64,000 nucleotides of DNA, taken from NCBI GenBank assembly GCA_016748015.1, contig JAAOMT010000168.1:76190-140189 (forward strand). The letters run 5' to 3'. Source of the DNA: Geosiphon pyriformis (lineage: Eukaryota; Glomeromycota; Glomeromycetes; Archaeosporales; Geosiphonaceae). Below the pieces are notes generated by a model. It made no database searches. It saw nothing but the letters and a program-made list of their open reading frames with translations, and had not been told where the DNA came from. The position numbers and the translations under genes are program-made. Positions 23,330 through 35,562 of the stretch are shown piece by piece. Each line of letters starts with the position of its first letter. Positions within the stretch are counted from its first letter, which is position 1.

Positions 23330-24947
23330 AACAAGTGTTTTTATTAAGCTAAACTAACTAACAATAGTAATATTATTTCTTTAATTTGCAAAGCCCAAAT
23401 GGCTGGTTATTTTATTAATTTGATTCTGAACAAAAAATCTGGACATAACCAAAACTGTTTTTGTTTACATTAATAATATTAGCATTAAAACTAACATAAA
23501 AATTCTTGAAGCAAAAGAGTAAACCATAATTGTTGACAATAAATGGCTTAAAAAAGCCAAAGTTTTACTTAATTATAAGCTGTGTGAATAAATCATTAAA
23601 TATTATAAGAAGTTTATTGTGCTTAAATGTTATTATTAGACAATTTTCTAATATTTAAACAGAACCAAGAAGAAAAACAATCTGATAAATCAGATGATAA
23701 AGAGAGCAATAAAAAAGAAAAACCAAAAAAACAAGAAGAAACTGCTAAACTTGTTTACACTATCTTTACCAACAATAGCAAATCACTAGATAATATTAAA
23801 GCTAACAAAAAAAAATTATTGTAAATGACAAGCTGATTTGTTGGCTCTATTATAATATTCTTAAAAAAACCTTTGATAAAAAGCTTAACAAAAAAGCCAA
23901 ATACAGTTATTGGTAACATAGTTCTTATGCTTGATATTAGTGCAATAAACTATTGTATTCTCTCAGTGATAAATAAATGTTTTGTCTAATCTATTACAAA
24001 GATTAGAAACCAATTATATTAATATCTTGAGAAAAAATAAAAAAAATACAGAAGTTCTTTAAAAATAAATTACCAAAGATATAATTAATAATAGTAATAC
24101 AAAAAAAACTCTTTTCAGAAGAAAGAAAAATTGACATTGAAAATTTGCTGGCTAAAAATAATTCAATTATCTTAAAAAAAAAGATATTTTTGGATAGATT
24201 TATGTAATACAATACACTATTACTATCAGAGAAACTTACTTCATCTATTTAAAGCCTTATTAATTTAATTTTTATAATAATAAACTCATCAAAAAAAAAT
24301 AAACTGGATAAAAAATCTTAAATTTATACAAAAAAATAAGAACAAATAAGCATTTCTAATTGTAGTAATATTCAAAAAAAGTAAAACTTTATACTTTAGT
24401 ATTAACTACTAATTAAATATTATAACTAAAAAAACATATATTCACTTCTCAAAATTGATACAATATTAAATCAATTTAATAGTGCTGTTTTCTTTTCAAT
24501 TATTAATTTAACTACTGAATTTTGGCAAGTAAAGATAGATCCAAAAAGCAGAAAAAAAACTGTCTTTATTATTAAATATGATACCTATAAATTTACAGTT
24601 ATGTTTTTTGGTCTTATTAATACTTCTCTCATTTTTCAATGTCTAATAGACAAAGTATTTGAATCAGTAAAAAAAACTTTGTTCTGGTCTATTTAAACAA
24701 CATAATAGTATACTCAAAAATTTTGAATAAATAACTTGAATATTTATTAAAGATTTTTGATTTCCTTAAAAATACTGGTCTTAAAATCAATTCAATCAAA
24801 TCTTTTTTAAATATTAATTTATTTAATTTCTTAGATATTTTATTACAAAAAATAGAATTTTCCTTGACTCAGCCAAGATTGAAAAGATTTAAAACATTAA
24901 ACAATTAATAAACATTTATAAACTACAATTTTTCTTTGGTTTAACAT
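23330..24947 (+). mobile_element. Gy2 copy 2, gypsy fragment interrupted by G3
   Basis: It contains a protease-like segment, a charged linker and the RT of family Gy2. It stops at 24947, in the middle of a sequence that continues in copy 1 (TTTTTCTTTGGTTTRRC, compare 16417-16433). The Gy1 element G3 begins there with its TGTTAC LTR end, so this is an insertion site. Its own left edge abuts the hAT remnant. Confidence 0.8.
23390..24946 (+). pseudogene. Gy2 copy 2 pol: protease-like segment, charged linker, RT
   Basis: A KAQMAGYFINLIL stretch (about 23395-23435) resembles the strand before a retroviral-type protease active site; the DSG itself is not seen. A Glu/Lys/Asp-rich linker lies in an open 65-codon frame at 23627-23824. 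The RT region (24290-24946) includes INLTTEFWQVKID. The catalytic box is YLNN (24690-24701), so both Asp codons of YLDD have become AAC. The RT ends abruptly at the G3 insertion. Confidence 0.75.
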
Positions 24948-25743
24948 TGTTACTCATAGAATATATGAATTATATATTAGTACATAAATTAGCCAATTAG
25001 AATAAGACATAGTAAAAGTGAAATTTCAGGATTCCTTTTAGAGAAATTGCAGAATTTCAGAAATTCTAAGATTTTTAGTTAAAAAATTAAAGAATTTAAG
25101 AAATCTCATATAATAAAATTTATGTATATATAGTAGTAGTATTAAAAGCAGAAAGAACAGAATTCTTAGTTTAGAACTTCTAGTTTTATTTCATATTTAT
25201 CTTTTTATATGCTAGCATTCTATGACTTGAAATAAAAACATTAAATATCAATAAAATGCTTGTTACTATTACAATCTATTTTTTTACTATCAACAATTTC
25301 ATGTTGATAATTACTAATACTTAACTACACTAGACCAATAGCTTTTGATTATGACCATTAATGAAATACTAACTCTTTCTTGCTTTGGCTTATTTTTTTA
25401 TTTTATTTTATTTTATTTTGTTATTATTTACTAATTAATTAAAAATTAACACACAGAGTTACTAACATCAAAAAGATTGGTAAAAGACTTATAAAACAAG
25501 AGTATAACACTTATTATTGAGCATAATTTACCAAAAAAATTGCCAGCCACCATACTGAGAAAAAAATTTGACAAAATTGCAATTCTAGAAAGCTATGGAT
25601 AAACAATATTTGAATCTCTGTCTATTATACAACCAAAACCTTCAGACACCAAAACTTTCAGATATCACTTACTATTAAATTAATTAATCACCAAGTTATG
25701 GGTTTGTTATTTGTTTTCAGATCCCAAATAATTATCTGTAACA
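24948..25743 (+). repeat. G3 5' LTR
   Basis: It starts TGTTACTCATAGAATATATG and ends ATCTGTAACA. The TATA box ATGTATATATAG lies near 25110-25125 and an AATAAAA motif near 25251. It is inserted into the Gy2 RT gene after TTAACAT. Confidence 0.9.
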
Positions 25744-25799
25744 TTTAGTGCTTTCTGTGAGATATAATTCTACAGAGAATTAGCACCAACAACAACTAT

Positions 25800-27480
25800 T
25801 CAAAAGTGATAGAATCAGAAAAAAGAAAAACAAATTATTTAGAATTTGCCAAATTCTTATTTTAATATTACTGTCAACATTTGGAATCAATGAACAACCA
25901 ACTATTAGCAGAATTAGTCTTCAATTTTTATATTAATAAAAAAATTAAATATTTTCTGAGAGAACCAATAAATACTATATCAGCAAGAAAAAATTTTTAC
26001 AACAAATTAATTCAATATACCAGCTTATTATTAAATCACAACTTCGTTTTAATCATTACTGAAATCAACAGAGAAATTGAAAATTACACTCAACAAACAT
26101 TTTTTATTACTTATACAGAAAAAGACAAAAGAAAATTACAAACACCAGCAAGAATTTCAAAGCAAATACAATTATCTACTTGGAAGAAACAGAGAGTTGA
26201 TTTACCAGCTAATTCATTATATCATTATACACCTGAAAGTACCATCAATATAATATTAATAGGTGCATTTACAGCAAACACAATAACACTATTAAACAGA
26301 ATTTTGTTTTAAAGTAAACAGAAGAAAGCAGAGTTATTAGGAACTTAAAGCAATTATTTTGAGAAATTTAAATTATGATCCCAAATGCCATCAGAATTTT
26401 AATCACTGTTATCTCAACCAAATTTTGGAATTGTTAGTCCTTAGAAGGTAATAGAATCAGAAGAAAAAAAAGACGAAAATCAAGAATTTAATTATTAAAA
26501 ACCAATTCCAGAAAACTCAGAAATACAAACTCCAATTATTCCAACTCAGCAAAATTAGAACAATTAAAACCCTGTTTTTAGTATTCTTCAAAACTTATCT
26601 CTAGTAATTATAATTAATCTATCATCAGTTGTCCCAATTACTAAACAACATTAACAGTCACAACAACTACTTTAACCACAATCACAATAACAACCAATAA
26701 TAGCACCAATAGCATATATACCAATTGCCAAATTAGAAAAGTTTACCAGTAAAGAGAATGATACTCAAGTCTGACTAAATAATATCACTAAAGCCATCAT
26801 GACTAATAATTAGGACAACACCAGAGCCCTTTAAGCAATCTTATATTTTTTACAAGATATTGCTGACTTATAATATCAAAGCCTGACACAAAAACTCCAA
26901 AATTTCAATACTTTTAAAGTTGAATTTTCAAGGTATTTTAGTAATAATAATAGCATTAATTAATTGGTAAATATCTTAACCAGCATTAAACAAGAAGAAA
27001 CTGAAGCTGTTAATACATACTTATAACACTTTCATTGCAATCTGTGCCAAATTCAAGCCATTGATGCCAATTATTTTACAATGACACAAATCTTAAATCA
27101 GTTTATTTGTGGATTATACAGTATTCTACAATGTGTATGTTTATTACATTTAGCTGATCTTTAAGCTGCAGTTACCTACACCAGAGACTTTGAATCAGCT
27201 GAACTAGAAGCCAATCATGTCTAAGCTGTAAACTTAGTAATAAACAAATCATCTAACTTGGACTCAAATTGAAACAATTCAGTAACTCAATTAATTAAAA
27301 ATTGGAAGAATACATAGCTAATAATTAAGCCATTTATCAATCTTTACAATGGCATAATAATTAAAAAAACTTTAATTGATTCCAAAATCAGTCATGTCTA
27401 TCCTTATCAAATTAACAATAGCAGCAAAAAATGTGTATTTGCCACTACTGCTGTAAGTAAAAACACTTAAAAATAAACTG
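25800..27480 (+). pseudogene. G3 gag with CCHC knuckle
   Basis: Gag would form the particle and bind RNA. The N-terminal part (open at 25881-26312) matches G4 36550-37000, with a deletion near its start. The capsid-like part (about 26720-27210) contains KLEKFTSKENDTQVWLNNI and LEANHVQAVNLVIN. The zinc knuckle CHYC-x4-H-x4-C lies near 27435-27475, with a stop inside it. Many TAA/TAG stops sit where G4 has Gln or Trp. Confidence 0.82.
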
Positions 27481-27899
27481 TCAATTAAGATTAAATAATC
27501 AATAATCAAGAAATCAACATCAAAATCCCAATTACTGGTTTCAAACTCTGAATTATTCTCTAAATCAAGATCAATATCAACCTTATTATCCACAAATAAC
27601 ATTACAACCAATATACACATCTTTAATCTATTAAATTCCAGTTTTAATAATTTATAATCTGCAGCCACAAGTAATCTATCAACTCCAATTCATCTCAACA
27701 CTACCACAAAACTTAGCTTAAATGTTATCTGAAAACCAAAGGCTAAGAATCACACATACAGCAAAACTGGATATTAGTAATAGTAATACACCAACTGATC
27801 TCCAGTTCATCAAGTCAGACATTAGAATTCTGCCAGCAGAGTTTGGATATTGGGTACAATCAAAACCCAAATTTCCAGAACTATTTAAGTCTCTTGGTT

Positions 27900-29550
27900 A
27901 TTTCAGATAATACTCAATTCAACAAACCAGAAACAAAAACAAACATTTACCAACAATATTTCACTTGTAACTATTACTAAAAATAAATTTCTTGCCACAA
28001 TATTCCTAAAATAGATACTTCATTAAAAACACTATTATTCAGTAGAGCCACCTTAAATACCAAACCTATTATCACCATGTATACTAATACTAAAGTCAAT
28101 AGTTAACCCATCAAACTGATTCTTAATAGTGGATCAACAGGCAGCATTATTACATAATAATTTATAAACCAATTAGGTTGCTGAGTTGATTGTACTACCA
28201 ACATCAGAATTATTACTGCTAATAGAATAACAAAAATGCCCATTGATAAGATCAATGACTTTCTTTTTAAAGTCAACAGCATTATCATATTCATAAAAGT
28301 TCTTGTTATAGAAACCACACAGTACTAAGCATTAGTTGGTAATGACTAACTGTTCAAAACCAATGCCATTCTTAACTGAATCACACAAGAATTTCAGCTT
28401 AGTCAAAATGGTCAGCAAATTCAGATATTTGCCATTTGCAGCCATTTTAAAACAAATGCCACTTAACTGCTACCACTAATCAAATTCGAAAAAAAAAAAA
28501 AAAAACCTACCTGGAAAGCCTACCAAATTTCATGAACTAAAGATGACCATAATGAGCTATCATTACTTTTAAACTGGAATGACAAAAGAAAAAGAAAAAA
28601 AGAAGACAAACCCAAAGAAACTACTGCCACAAAAAAAATAATCAGTGGATAAAAAAAATCATACTTAGTAGATACAAAAAAAAACCATTATATATTCTAC
28701 TCAAATATAAAAACTGCAAAAAAAAACTGTTTTCCATAGAAGCATAGATTACACCTAACAAAAACTACTAAACATACACACACTACTACTATAAGTCATA
28801 TTACAGAAAATGCTATAGTTACCTCAAATAGCAAGACAAGTAAAACAATAAATTATGTTTCACTTGTGAAGAACAATTATTCAACAAAAAAATATGGAAT
28901 AACATTTCTGGTTGAGGAGAATGTGTGACATTTTATGTCAATACATGGTCTTTATAAGTGATTTGGTCAGCAGAAAAACATCTTTCAATGCTACATGAAA
29001 CTATGTTTTGTTATGCTTAAACTGTTATTCACATAATAAAAATAAGATCTAAAGTATAACAAGTGCCAAAGTCAAAGGTGTTTTGTCCAGCAAAATTTAA
29101 AAATTAAAAATAACTCACTAAAACCAGTAGAAATTTTTCTTATTTTCAATTTCAACACTTTTTTTAATATTGAAGCCAGTTCAGAAAAATTCTATAAACA
29201 TTACCAGAATTTAGTATTAACCAGACAAAAACAAGAGCAGTATTTAAAACAACTAAACACCCAACTATGTAACTACTGTTTAATACCATGTGACTTTTAG
29301 TATTGTAATAATTGTGACATTATTTACAATCCATCACCATGTATAATCTATTCAATTTCAGAAAAGAAAGAACCAATTAGTAAATACACAAAAAAATCGG
29401 AATTGAAATTCAATCTTAATTCAGACTCTAATGATAACAACAATAATAGTTCTAACTCTGTTCACTATAACAGTAACAACAGTAATTTAAACTCCAATTA
29501 TAACTTCAAACAATATATTGCACTCCCAAATCTGTTGATAAAACAGGCAA
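27900..29550 (+). pseudogene. G3 protease, Cys-rich module and Asn-rich linker
   Basis: The protease region (about 28080-28375) has the active site LNSGSTGSIIT near 28122, where the catalytic Asp of D-S/T-G is Asn. IITAN and ALVGND follow, as in G4. A run of 18 A near 28488 and a frameshift precede the Cys-rich module (about 28690-28910 and 29265-29335), in which several Cys codons have become Tyr or been lost. CNYCLIPCDF and CNNCDIIYNP are still seen near 29270-29335. The Asn-rich linker is open at 29403-29624, but its last codons are not gypsy sequence. Confidence 0.78.
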
Positions 29551-29604
29551 TTAAAGCAGCCAACTTTTTTTTAGACTGCAATTGCTTTAATGATTTTAAA
29601 TCAT

Positions 29605-31349
29605 TGTTATCAATAGAATTTTAGCTATTAACTAGCATAAAATTACTCTTATAATTCCTATTATTAATTAGCATATATTAATACTATTTCAAATTATTAC
29701 TTATTAATTAATTAAATTATCAAATAGCACTATTTAATTATTAACCTAATTTGTATTATAGAAATTAAGATGATTAAATTACACAATACTCTGAACTACT
29801 TAACATTTAAAAATTCATTGAAATTTGTAAAAATTTGTTAAAATCATAAATAATTAACCAAAATAGTTAATAGTTTAACAAAATAACTTGTAGTTTGCCA
29901 AAATATATCTTTAGTTTATTGAAATCATAGTAAAGAAGAAAATTCAAGTTTATAAACAAGTACTATAACAAGTTGTATAAAAAAAAAGCTTTTTTTTTCA
30001 AAAAATGTATCTTATTTTCTATTAAATATTTTAATTAGAATCAATAATTCTTTATATATTTTTACAAATTAAAAATAAAAATCAAATATTCAAAAATCCA
30101 AATCTTTAATTATTATATTTAGAACTGCTAAAACCCAATTAACAATTTGAAATTGATTAGCTACCAATTTCAATAAATTTGTTAATAACTCTAGATCTGA
30201 ATACAAAACGTTTTTTTTGACAAAATTCTATTTTTTTTACATTTTTTATTATAATTATTAGAATAGTCTACAAATGAGATTTCTGTAAAAGAGTTAACTT
30301 TCACAGCAAAGTAATTATACAGTTTTGGTAAGTTTCCAGATAAGTAATTTTTGGGAAAGAGTTGATGTTTATTACAACATAACTATACAAAGTAATTGGC
30401 ATGAAATTGGCCATTTCACTTTTACTAAAGGTTTTTGGTCTCATTTCTTGAAGGTTATTAATGCCTAATTGCTGTAATTTCACGTTTTTTTGAAGTACTT
30501 GAACCTTCAATAACTGAATTTATCTTTTTAAATTATCTTTTATAATTTGAACTGCTGGACTTATAAGTAGAATGGCCAATTTTATGTTAGTTACTTTATG
30601 TAGTTACATTGTTATAAATATCAACTCTTTTCCAGAAATTGCTCATCTAGAAGTTCACTAAATGTGTAGTTACTTTGCTGTAAAAATCAACTTTTTTACA
30701 GAAATCTTGTCTGTAGACAACTCTAATGATTATGATAAAAAAAATTAAAAAATTAAAAAAAATTAAAAAAAATTAAAATTTTGTCAAGGGAAATGTTTTC
30801 TATCTAGGCCTGAAGTTATTAACAAATTTATTAAAATTGGTAAATAACAATTTCAAGTATAATAATTTAAAAATTTAAGATTTTTGAATATTTGATTTTT
30901 ATTTAATTTTGTAAAAGTATTTAAGAAATAATTGATTCTAATTAAAATATTTACGATAAAATAAATACATTTTCTTGAAAAAAGAAGCTCTTTTTTATAC
31001 AACTTGTTATAGTACTAGTCTTTGAACTTGCATTTTTTTTTTTACTATAATTTCAGCAAACTAAAGATACATTTCAGTGAATTACAAATTATTTCTACAA
31101 ATTATTGATTATTTCAGCCAATTTCTATCTATTTCGGCGAATTTTTGAATATTAAATAGTTTAAGATATTGTGTAATTTGATCATCTTAATTTTTATAGT
31201 ACAAATCGAATTGTTAATTGAATAATAATATTTAATAATTTGATTAACTAATAAGTGTTAATTGAAATAATAATAATATATACTAATTAATGCTAAGAAT
31301 TAAAAGAGTAATTCCATGTTAATTAATAGTTAAAATTCTACTGGTAACA
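29605..31349. repeat. 1.75-kb imperfect palindrome with LTR-like edges
   Basis: The left arm 29605-30415 and the right arm 30571-31349 are inverted copies with a 155-base spacer. Examples: TCTGTAAAAGAGTT at 30282 against AACTTTTTTACAGA at about 30690; AAATTGGCCATT at 30405 against AATGGCCAATTT at 30571. The outer edges read TGTTAT on the left and GTAACA on the right. Just outside the right edge, read on the minus strand, is a purine-rich tract (CTTGAAGAGAAAATTA) and then TGTTAC, the same arrangement as at the Gy1 3' LTR. So the right arm looks like the 3' LTR of G5 and the left arm like an inverted partner. A foldback transposon is the alternative. Confidence 0.82.
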
Positions 31350-31673
31350 TAATTTTCTCTTCAAGATTGAGTTCTATCAAAATCTAAGCACTATCTGTAA
31401 TATTGAGATAGTGGTCCAAAATAATCGTGGTAATTTGGTCTGAAAATTGTTGAAATTTCAGTTCTGTAAGTTTGCCAATGTATTGTATTTTTATTAGTTA
31501 GAGTATTAAATTTTATAAGATGTTTTCACAAGTATTAAATAAGTTATAAAGTCTAAGTGCTGCTCTGAGTTTATAGTAAATGTTTGTTGGTTCAGCTGCT
31601 GTCTTGAATCATTGTAAATTTGTTTTTGTATTGCTTCAGAAGTGAGATTTGTTGTTGTAAGTTTTAATTTTCA

Positions 31674-31994
31674 TTAATAAAGTGTTCTTTCAATATAAAA
31701 ATAATTATATATAAGAGTATAGTTATTGTTCTGTTTATTAAAAATTAATAAAAGTTTTTGTTGGATTGTGTCATTTGGTAAAATGTCAATAGGAATAATA
31801 AGAAAGTTTTTTTTTAAAGTTTGCTTCAAAAGTTCTGGTAGTTGACTTTCAGAATAACTTCTTGTGTTTGTTTTATAAAAATGATATTTCTGGGAATTAT
31901 TTACTACTGAAACTGCAGTTTCTTTTTGGGTGTAATTAATTTTGTTTTCATTGATCATTATAGATAAGTCAGGAAGTGTTTTTAAAGCTAACAT
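31674..31994 (-). CDS. G5 post-integrase open frame of unknown function
   Basis: An uninterrupted 106-codon frame starts with ATG at 31994 and ends at 31674. It lies where G4 and G2 also have coding sequence between integrase and the polypurine tract. It contains NYTQKETAVSVVNNSQKY and a Leu/Lys-rich region, with no membrane segment or metal-binding motif that I can see. It may be the C-terminal end of pol or a separate small product. I do not recognise it. Confidence 0.5.
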   Translation of the reverse strand: MLALKTLPDLSIMINENKINYTQKETAVSVVNNSQKYHFYKTNTRSYSESQLPELLKQTLKKNFLIIPIDILPNDTIQQKLLLIFNKQNNNYTLIYNYFYIERTLY

Positions 31995-32289
31995 TAAATT
32001 TTGTGATATTTATTAAATGTTTCAGGGAATAAGCATTATAAAATTTGAATAAATTTTGAAATTTGAAAAAGAAAAAAATTATTTTTGGTATAGAAGTTTT
32101 TATATATTTTTTTGTTTGGGTATTTTTTGGTAATTATTTTGCTATTTTTGTTTTTAATGTTTCTGTATTTTAAAAGAAATAACTAATAAAATTAAATATT
32201 CAGATTTGTTATTATTCTATTATAACTATTGGTTCTAAATTTCGAGAAATATTTTTAGGATTAATTAGAAAAGAATATATACCAATTTG

Positions 32290-32985
32290 TGGAATTAATA
32301 ATTCAATTTTGTTTCTGGAATAATAGTGTTATAGTCGATTTTTTTGTGCAACTTTGGCTAGGATTTTGTTATCAAGTTTTAACTTGTATGATCTATTGCT
32401 TAAGATTTTATGAATATAAAATAGTCTATCTTATTTATGTTCAAATTTTTTACCCTATTGTTTTTTAGTCTTAGTTCTGTGTAAGAAAACTTTGTTTTCA
32501 ACTTTAAATTTATTAATAACTAATAGCAGTTTGTTATTATGCTATTCTTTTTGTTAAGCTTGAGAGTGTTTAATATAAGTTACTGCAATTTATTATTTTT
32601 TTTCCAATATGCTAAAAAGAGTGTAAACTCTTTGTTAAAAAGTTTCTTGGAAGTTTTTTTTTGTAATGAATTGTACTAGATATGTATCTACTGTAAAATT
32701 AATTAGTAATATTGCTATTCTTCTATTGGTAAGATCAAATGATATGTGTTTTATAGTATCTTGTTTTAGTGTTTTATATGCTAATAATACTGATAAAATA
32801 AAGATATTCTATTCTTGTTCAAAATTGGTTGAAACTTTAACTAGTAATTCACATAGTGTTTAGTTGAAACATTCTACAAGTTCATTTATTTGGAAGTAAT
32901 AAGATAATAATAAAAGTTTTTTAATATTGAATTGTTCACAAATTTTTTGCATTAAGTTATTTACAAAGTGTGTTTTTATATAAAT
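32290..32985 (-). pseudogene. G5 integrase, C-terminal half
   Basis: On the minus strand the frame gives THFVNNLMQKICEQFNIKKL, then FQINELVECFN with a stop before TLCELL. This is the block around the third catalytic residue (Glu in LVECFN, kept). It continues with SVLLAYKTLKQDTIK and YKLKLDNKILAKVA, the conserved end of gypsy integrases. The first two catalytic residues lie in the lost part. Stops replace probable Gln and Trp codons. Confidence 0.82.
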
Positions 32986-32999
32986 TTATTTACAATTAA

Positions 33000-33290
33000 T
33001 AATAATATATTTTTTAATTTGATATTATTATAAAAACATAAACCTATTAGTGTTAAAACTGATGTTTTAAAAACAGTCAAATGGCTAGTTAGATTGGTTA
33101 ATAATAGTGCTATATTGTTTAAAATTATTCAAAAAATATTTTCTTTAGATAAGTTTTTTTTTAATGTATCAATATAATATAACTTAAATTAGCTTAAATA
33201 ACTAATTATATGTAAAAAGAACATAAACTGTATTTAACTTTAAAATACTTAATTTGTTTCTAATTTCTAAATAAAAATTAGATTATATAT
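33000..33290 (+). mobile_element. LINE-F2, 3' fragment of the LINE-F type
   Basis: The frame KTDVLKTVKWLVRLVNNSAIL then FKIIQKIFSLDKFF (about 33053-33165) matches the minus-strand LINE-F end (KTNVLKTAKWLIKLFGNS...). The 3' UTR wording that follows (AACTAATTATATGTAAAAAG) is also shared. An A/T-rich tail follows after about 33290. The left edge is at the G5 integrase. Confidence 0.72.
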
Positions 33291-35165
33291 ATTAAATATA
33301 TAATAAAAAATAATAAATATAAAAATAAAATAAAAAATAAAACAATTATTTATAACTAATTTTTGTTTTTTTATATATTATTAAAATTATAATTTTATAA
33401 GTTTTTTATTATAAATTTTAATATTTATGTTTATATAATATAGATAATATAAAAAATATTTTGTATTTTTATTTATAACTAAAAAAATTAAAAAAAATTT
33501 ATTTAATATTATTTGTTTTAATACTATTTTAATCTAAAAAATAAAAAAATATTAATAATTTTTCTAAAACTGTTATTAATATTATAATATATTTTTTTAA
33601 GATTAATTTGAAAATTAATATTAAGATTTATAGTTTGTTGTTTTTAATTTTAACTAATATACAAACTATTATTTTAATACTTATATATATTTTAATATTA
33701 TTTAATATTATAATTTTTTTTGATAACCAAGTATTTTAAATACTTATAATATTAAGTTAATATTAAAAGACTCTAATTTTTATAATAATTGTTAAATTAA
33801 ATACTATTATATTAAGAATTTAATTAAATTTAAAAATATTTTTATTAAATAAGTAAAAGTTAAAAGTTATTTTAATGTCTTAAACAATAAACAAACTAAT
33901 ATATTGGCTAATTTGATTATGTTTTTAGTGTTTATTTTTTCAGCAATTATTGAAAAAAGTTTTTTAATGATGACTAATTAGATAATTTTTAGTAATATAT
34001 TATTTTATTAAATGTTTTTTATAAAAAACTTGTCTAAATTTTAAGATTATAAATTTTTTATTTATTAATAATATTAATTGATATCTCATTGTTTTGGTTT
34101 AATACTCTAATTTTTATATAGCTGTTAGTTTTATAAATAAATTTATTATTAATTTATATATATATTTAATAAAAGTTTTATATAAAAGATTATTAATTAC
34201 TATTAGAAAGTAATTATATAATAATAAATATTCAAATATATTGCATATACAATATATAAAAATGAAGTTTTTAGATCAATTCTTTATCTATGATTCAAAT
34301 TTGTTTATTTATTAAAAATTATTAAATAAATAATTTTTTATTTAAAAATTTTTAACTAGTATTAATTTTGGTATTTTTAATAATGTTTTAATTATTGGTT
34401 TTAGGTTTTTTTAATATTAGTTTATACTTAATTTTATGTAAAAAGTTTATTTATAAAAATTAGTTAATAAAAACTAGAACAGTTTTTAATAATATTAAAA
34501 TTATTATATTAAAACTGGTTAATTTTGTATAAAAATTAGTTATTAATTATAAAGATTATATATAATTATCTAACTTAAAATTGCAAATGATAATAAAATA
34601 AAAAAAATTATTAAGTAATAATAATATGATATGTATTAATATTTCAGATATTTTAAAATAATGTTTTATAACATTATATTTGTTAAAAATAATTAAAAAC
34701 AAATTATTAGTTTTAAATTAAGAATTAAATACATATTTTTCTAATATATTTGTTAATATAGTTTTATAGTATTGTTTTAATTAGCCAATTGGCTAATTAT
34801 TTATAATAAATATATAAATCATATTTAATTTAAAACTTTAAATAGTTGTATTATATTAGTTAATAATTAAATTTTGCTTATAAAAAAAAATTATTAAAAT
34901 CATTTTTTTCTAATTTATAATGTTTTAATTATGATTTTATTATTTTTATTGTTTATAAAAAAGTTTATATTAAAATATTAATATGTATTTTATTTTAAAA
35001 TATATTAAAAAAATATTAATGATAAAATATAATAAAATTAATTATTTATTATATCAAAGTTTTTTAAAATATATAAAAACAATATTTTAAATAAATTACT
35101 AAAAAATATTTTTAAAAAATTAACAAAAAATATAATTTTTTTTTAATTTTATTGAGTAAGGATTA
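33291..35165. other. A/T-only spacer between two LINE-F type tails
   Basis: It is almost pure A/T with no recognisable protein or repeat unit. Both sides are the 3' tails of LINE-F type elements pointing toward each other, so part of it is probably eroded tail sequence. Confidence 0.55.
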
Positions 35166-35562
35166 ATTATTATCTAAAAATTAGAAACAAACCAAGTATT
35201 CTAATATTAAATATAGTTCACATATTTTCTATATATAATTAGTTACTTAAACCAGTTTAAACTATATTATATTGATATTTTAAAAAAAAATTTATCCAAA
35301 AAAACATTTTTTAAACAATTTTAAACAATATAACACTATTACCAAACAATTTAATTAGCTATTTAGCTGTTTTTAAGACATTAGTCTTTATAATAACAGA
35401 TTTATGTTCCTAAAATAACATTAGATTAAAAAACATATTATTATCAACAGTAGACAAACTTATATGAAAGCCAGATATATTAATATCTTCATAGCCAAAC
35501 TCAGTTGTTAAAACAACTACTTTCTATTCTAATTTATTAATAGTCTTATTAAAGATACTCAT
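35166..35562 (-). pseudogene. LINE-F, 3' part (ORF end and 3' UTR)
   Basis: On the minus strand the frame MSIFNKTINKLE then KVVVLTTEFGYEDINISGF continues to KTAK and LIKLFGNSVILFKIV (35562 to about 35310). A 3' UTR with AACTAATTATATATAGAAAA follows (near 35230), closely matching LINE-E near 62000, and ends with CCTTACTCAATAAAA near 35160. It joins 45721 if G4 is removed, in the same frame. No endonuclease or RT sequence lies between the ORF and the 3' UTR. Confidence 0.78.

Larger units (their letters stand above)
24948..29550 (+). mobile_element. G3, Gy1 gypsy element, 3' part missing
   Basis: The order is 5' LTR (24948-25743), primer-binding region, gag, zinc knuckle, protease, Cys-rich module, Asn-rich linker. 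It is colinear with G4 from 35563 to about 40440. After about 29550 it no longer follows G4; some 55 unassigned bases lead into the large palindrome. RT to 3' LTR are lost. Confidence 0.88.
31349..32985 (-). mobile_element. G5, minus-strand gypsy fragment (third variety)
   Basis: Read on the minus strand, it starts inside the integrase core at about 32985, passes the integrase C-terminus and a post-integrase coding stretch, and ends with a polypurine tract at the palindrome edge. Its protein is clearly related to Gy1 but differs from both Gy1 and Gy2, so it is probably a third family. Upstream parts are lost at the junction with LINE-F2. Confidence 0.8.

Noticed and set aside
27372-27668. 98-codon minus-strand open frame inside G3 gag
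   Set aside because: It is antisense to gag and linker sequence; the plus strand carries the recognisable protein.
29605-31349. Simple MITE interpretation of the palindrome
   Set aside because: I found no clear target duplication at its edges, and the right edge coincides with a polypurine tract and LTR start. I keep it only as an alternative.
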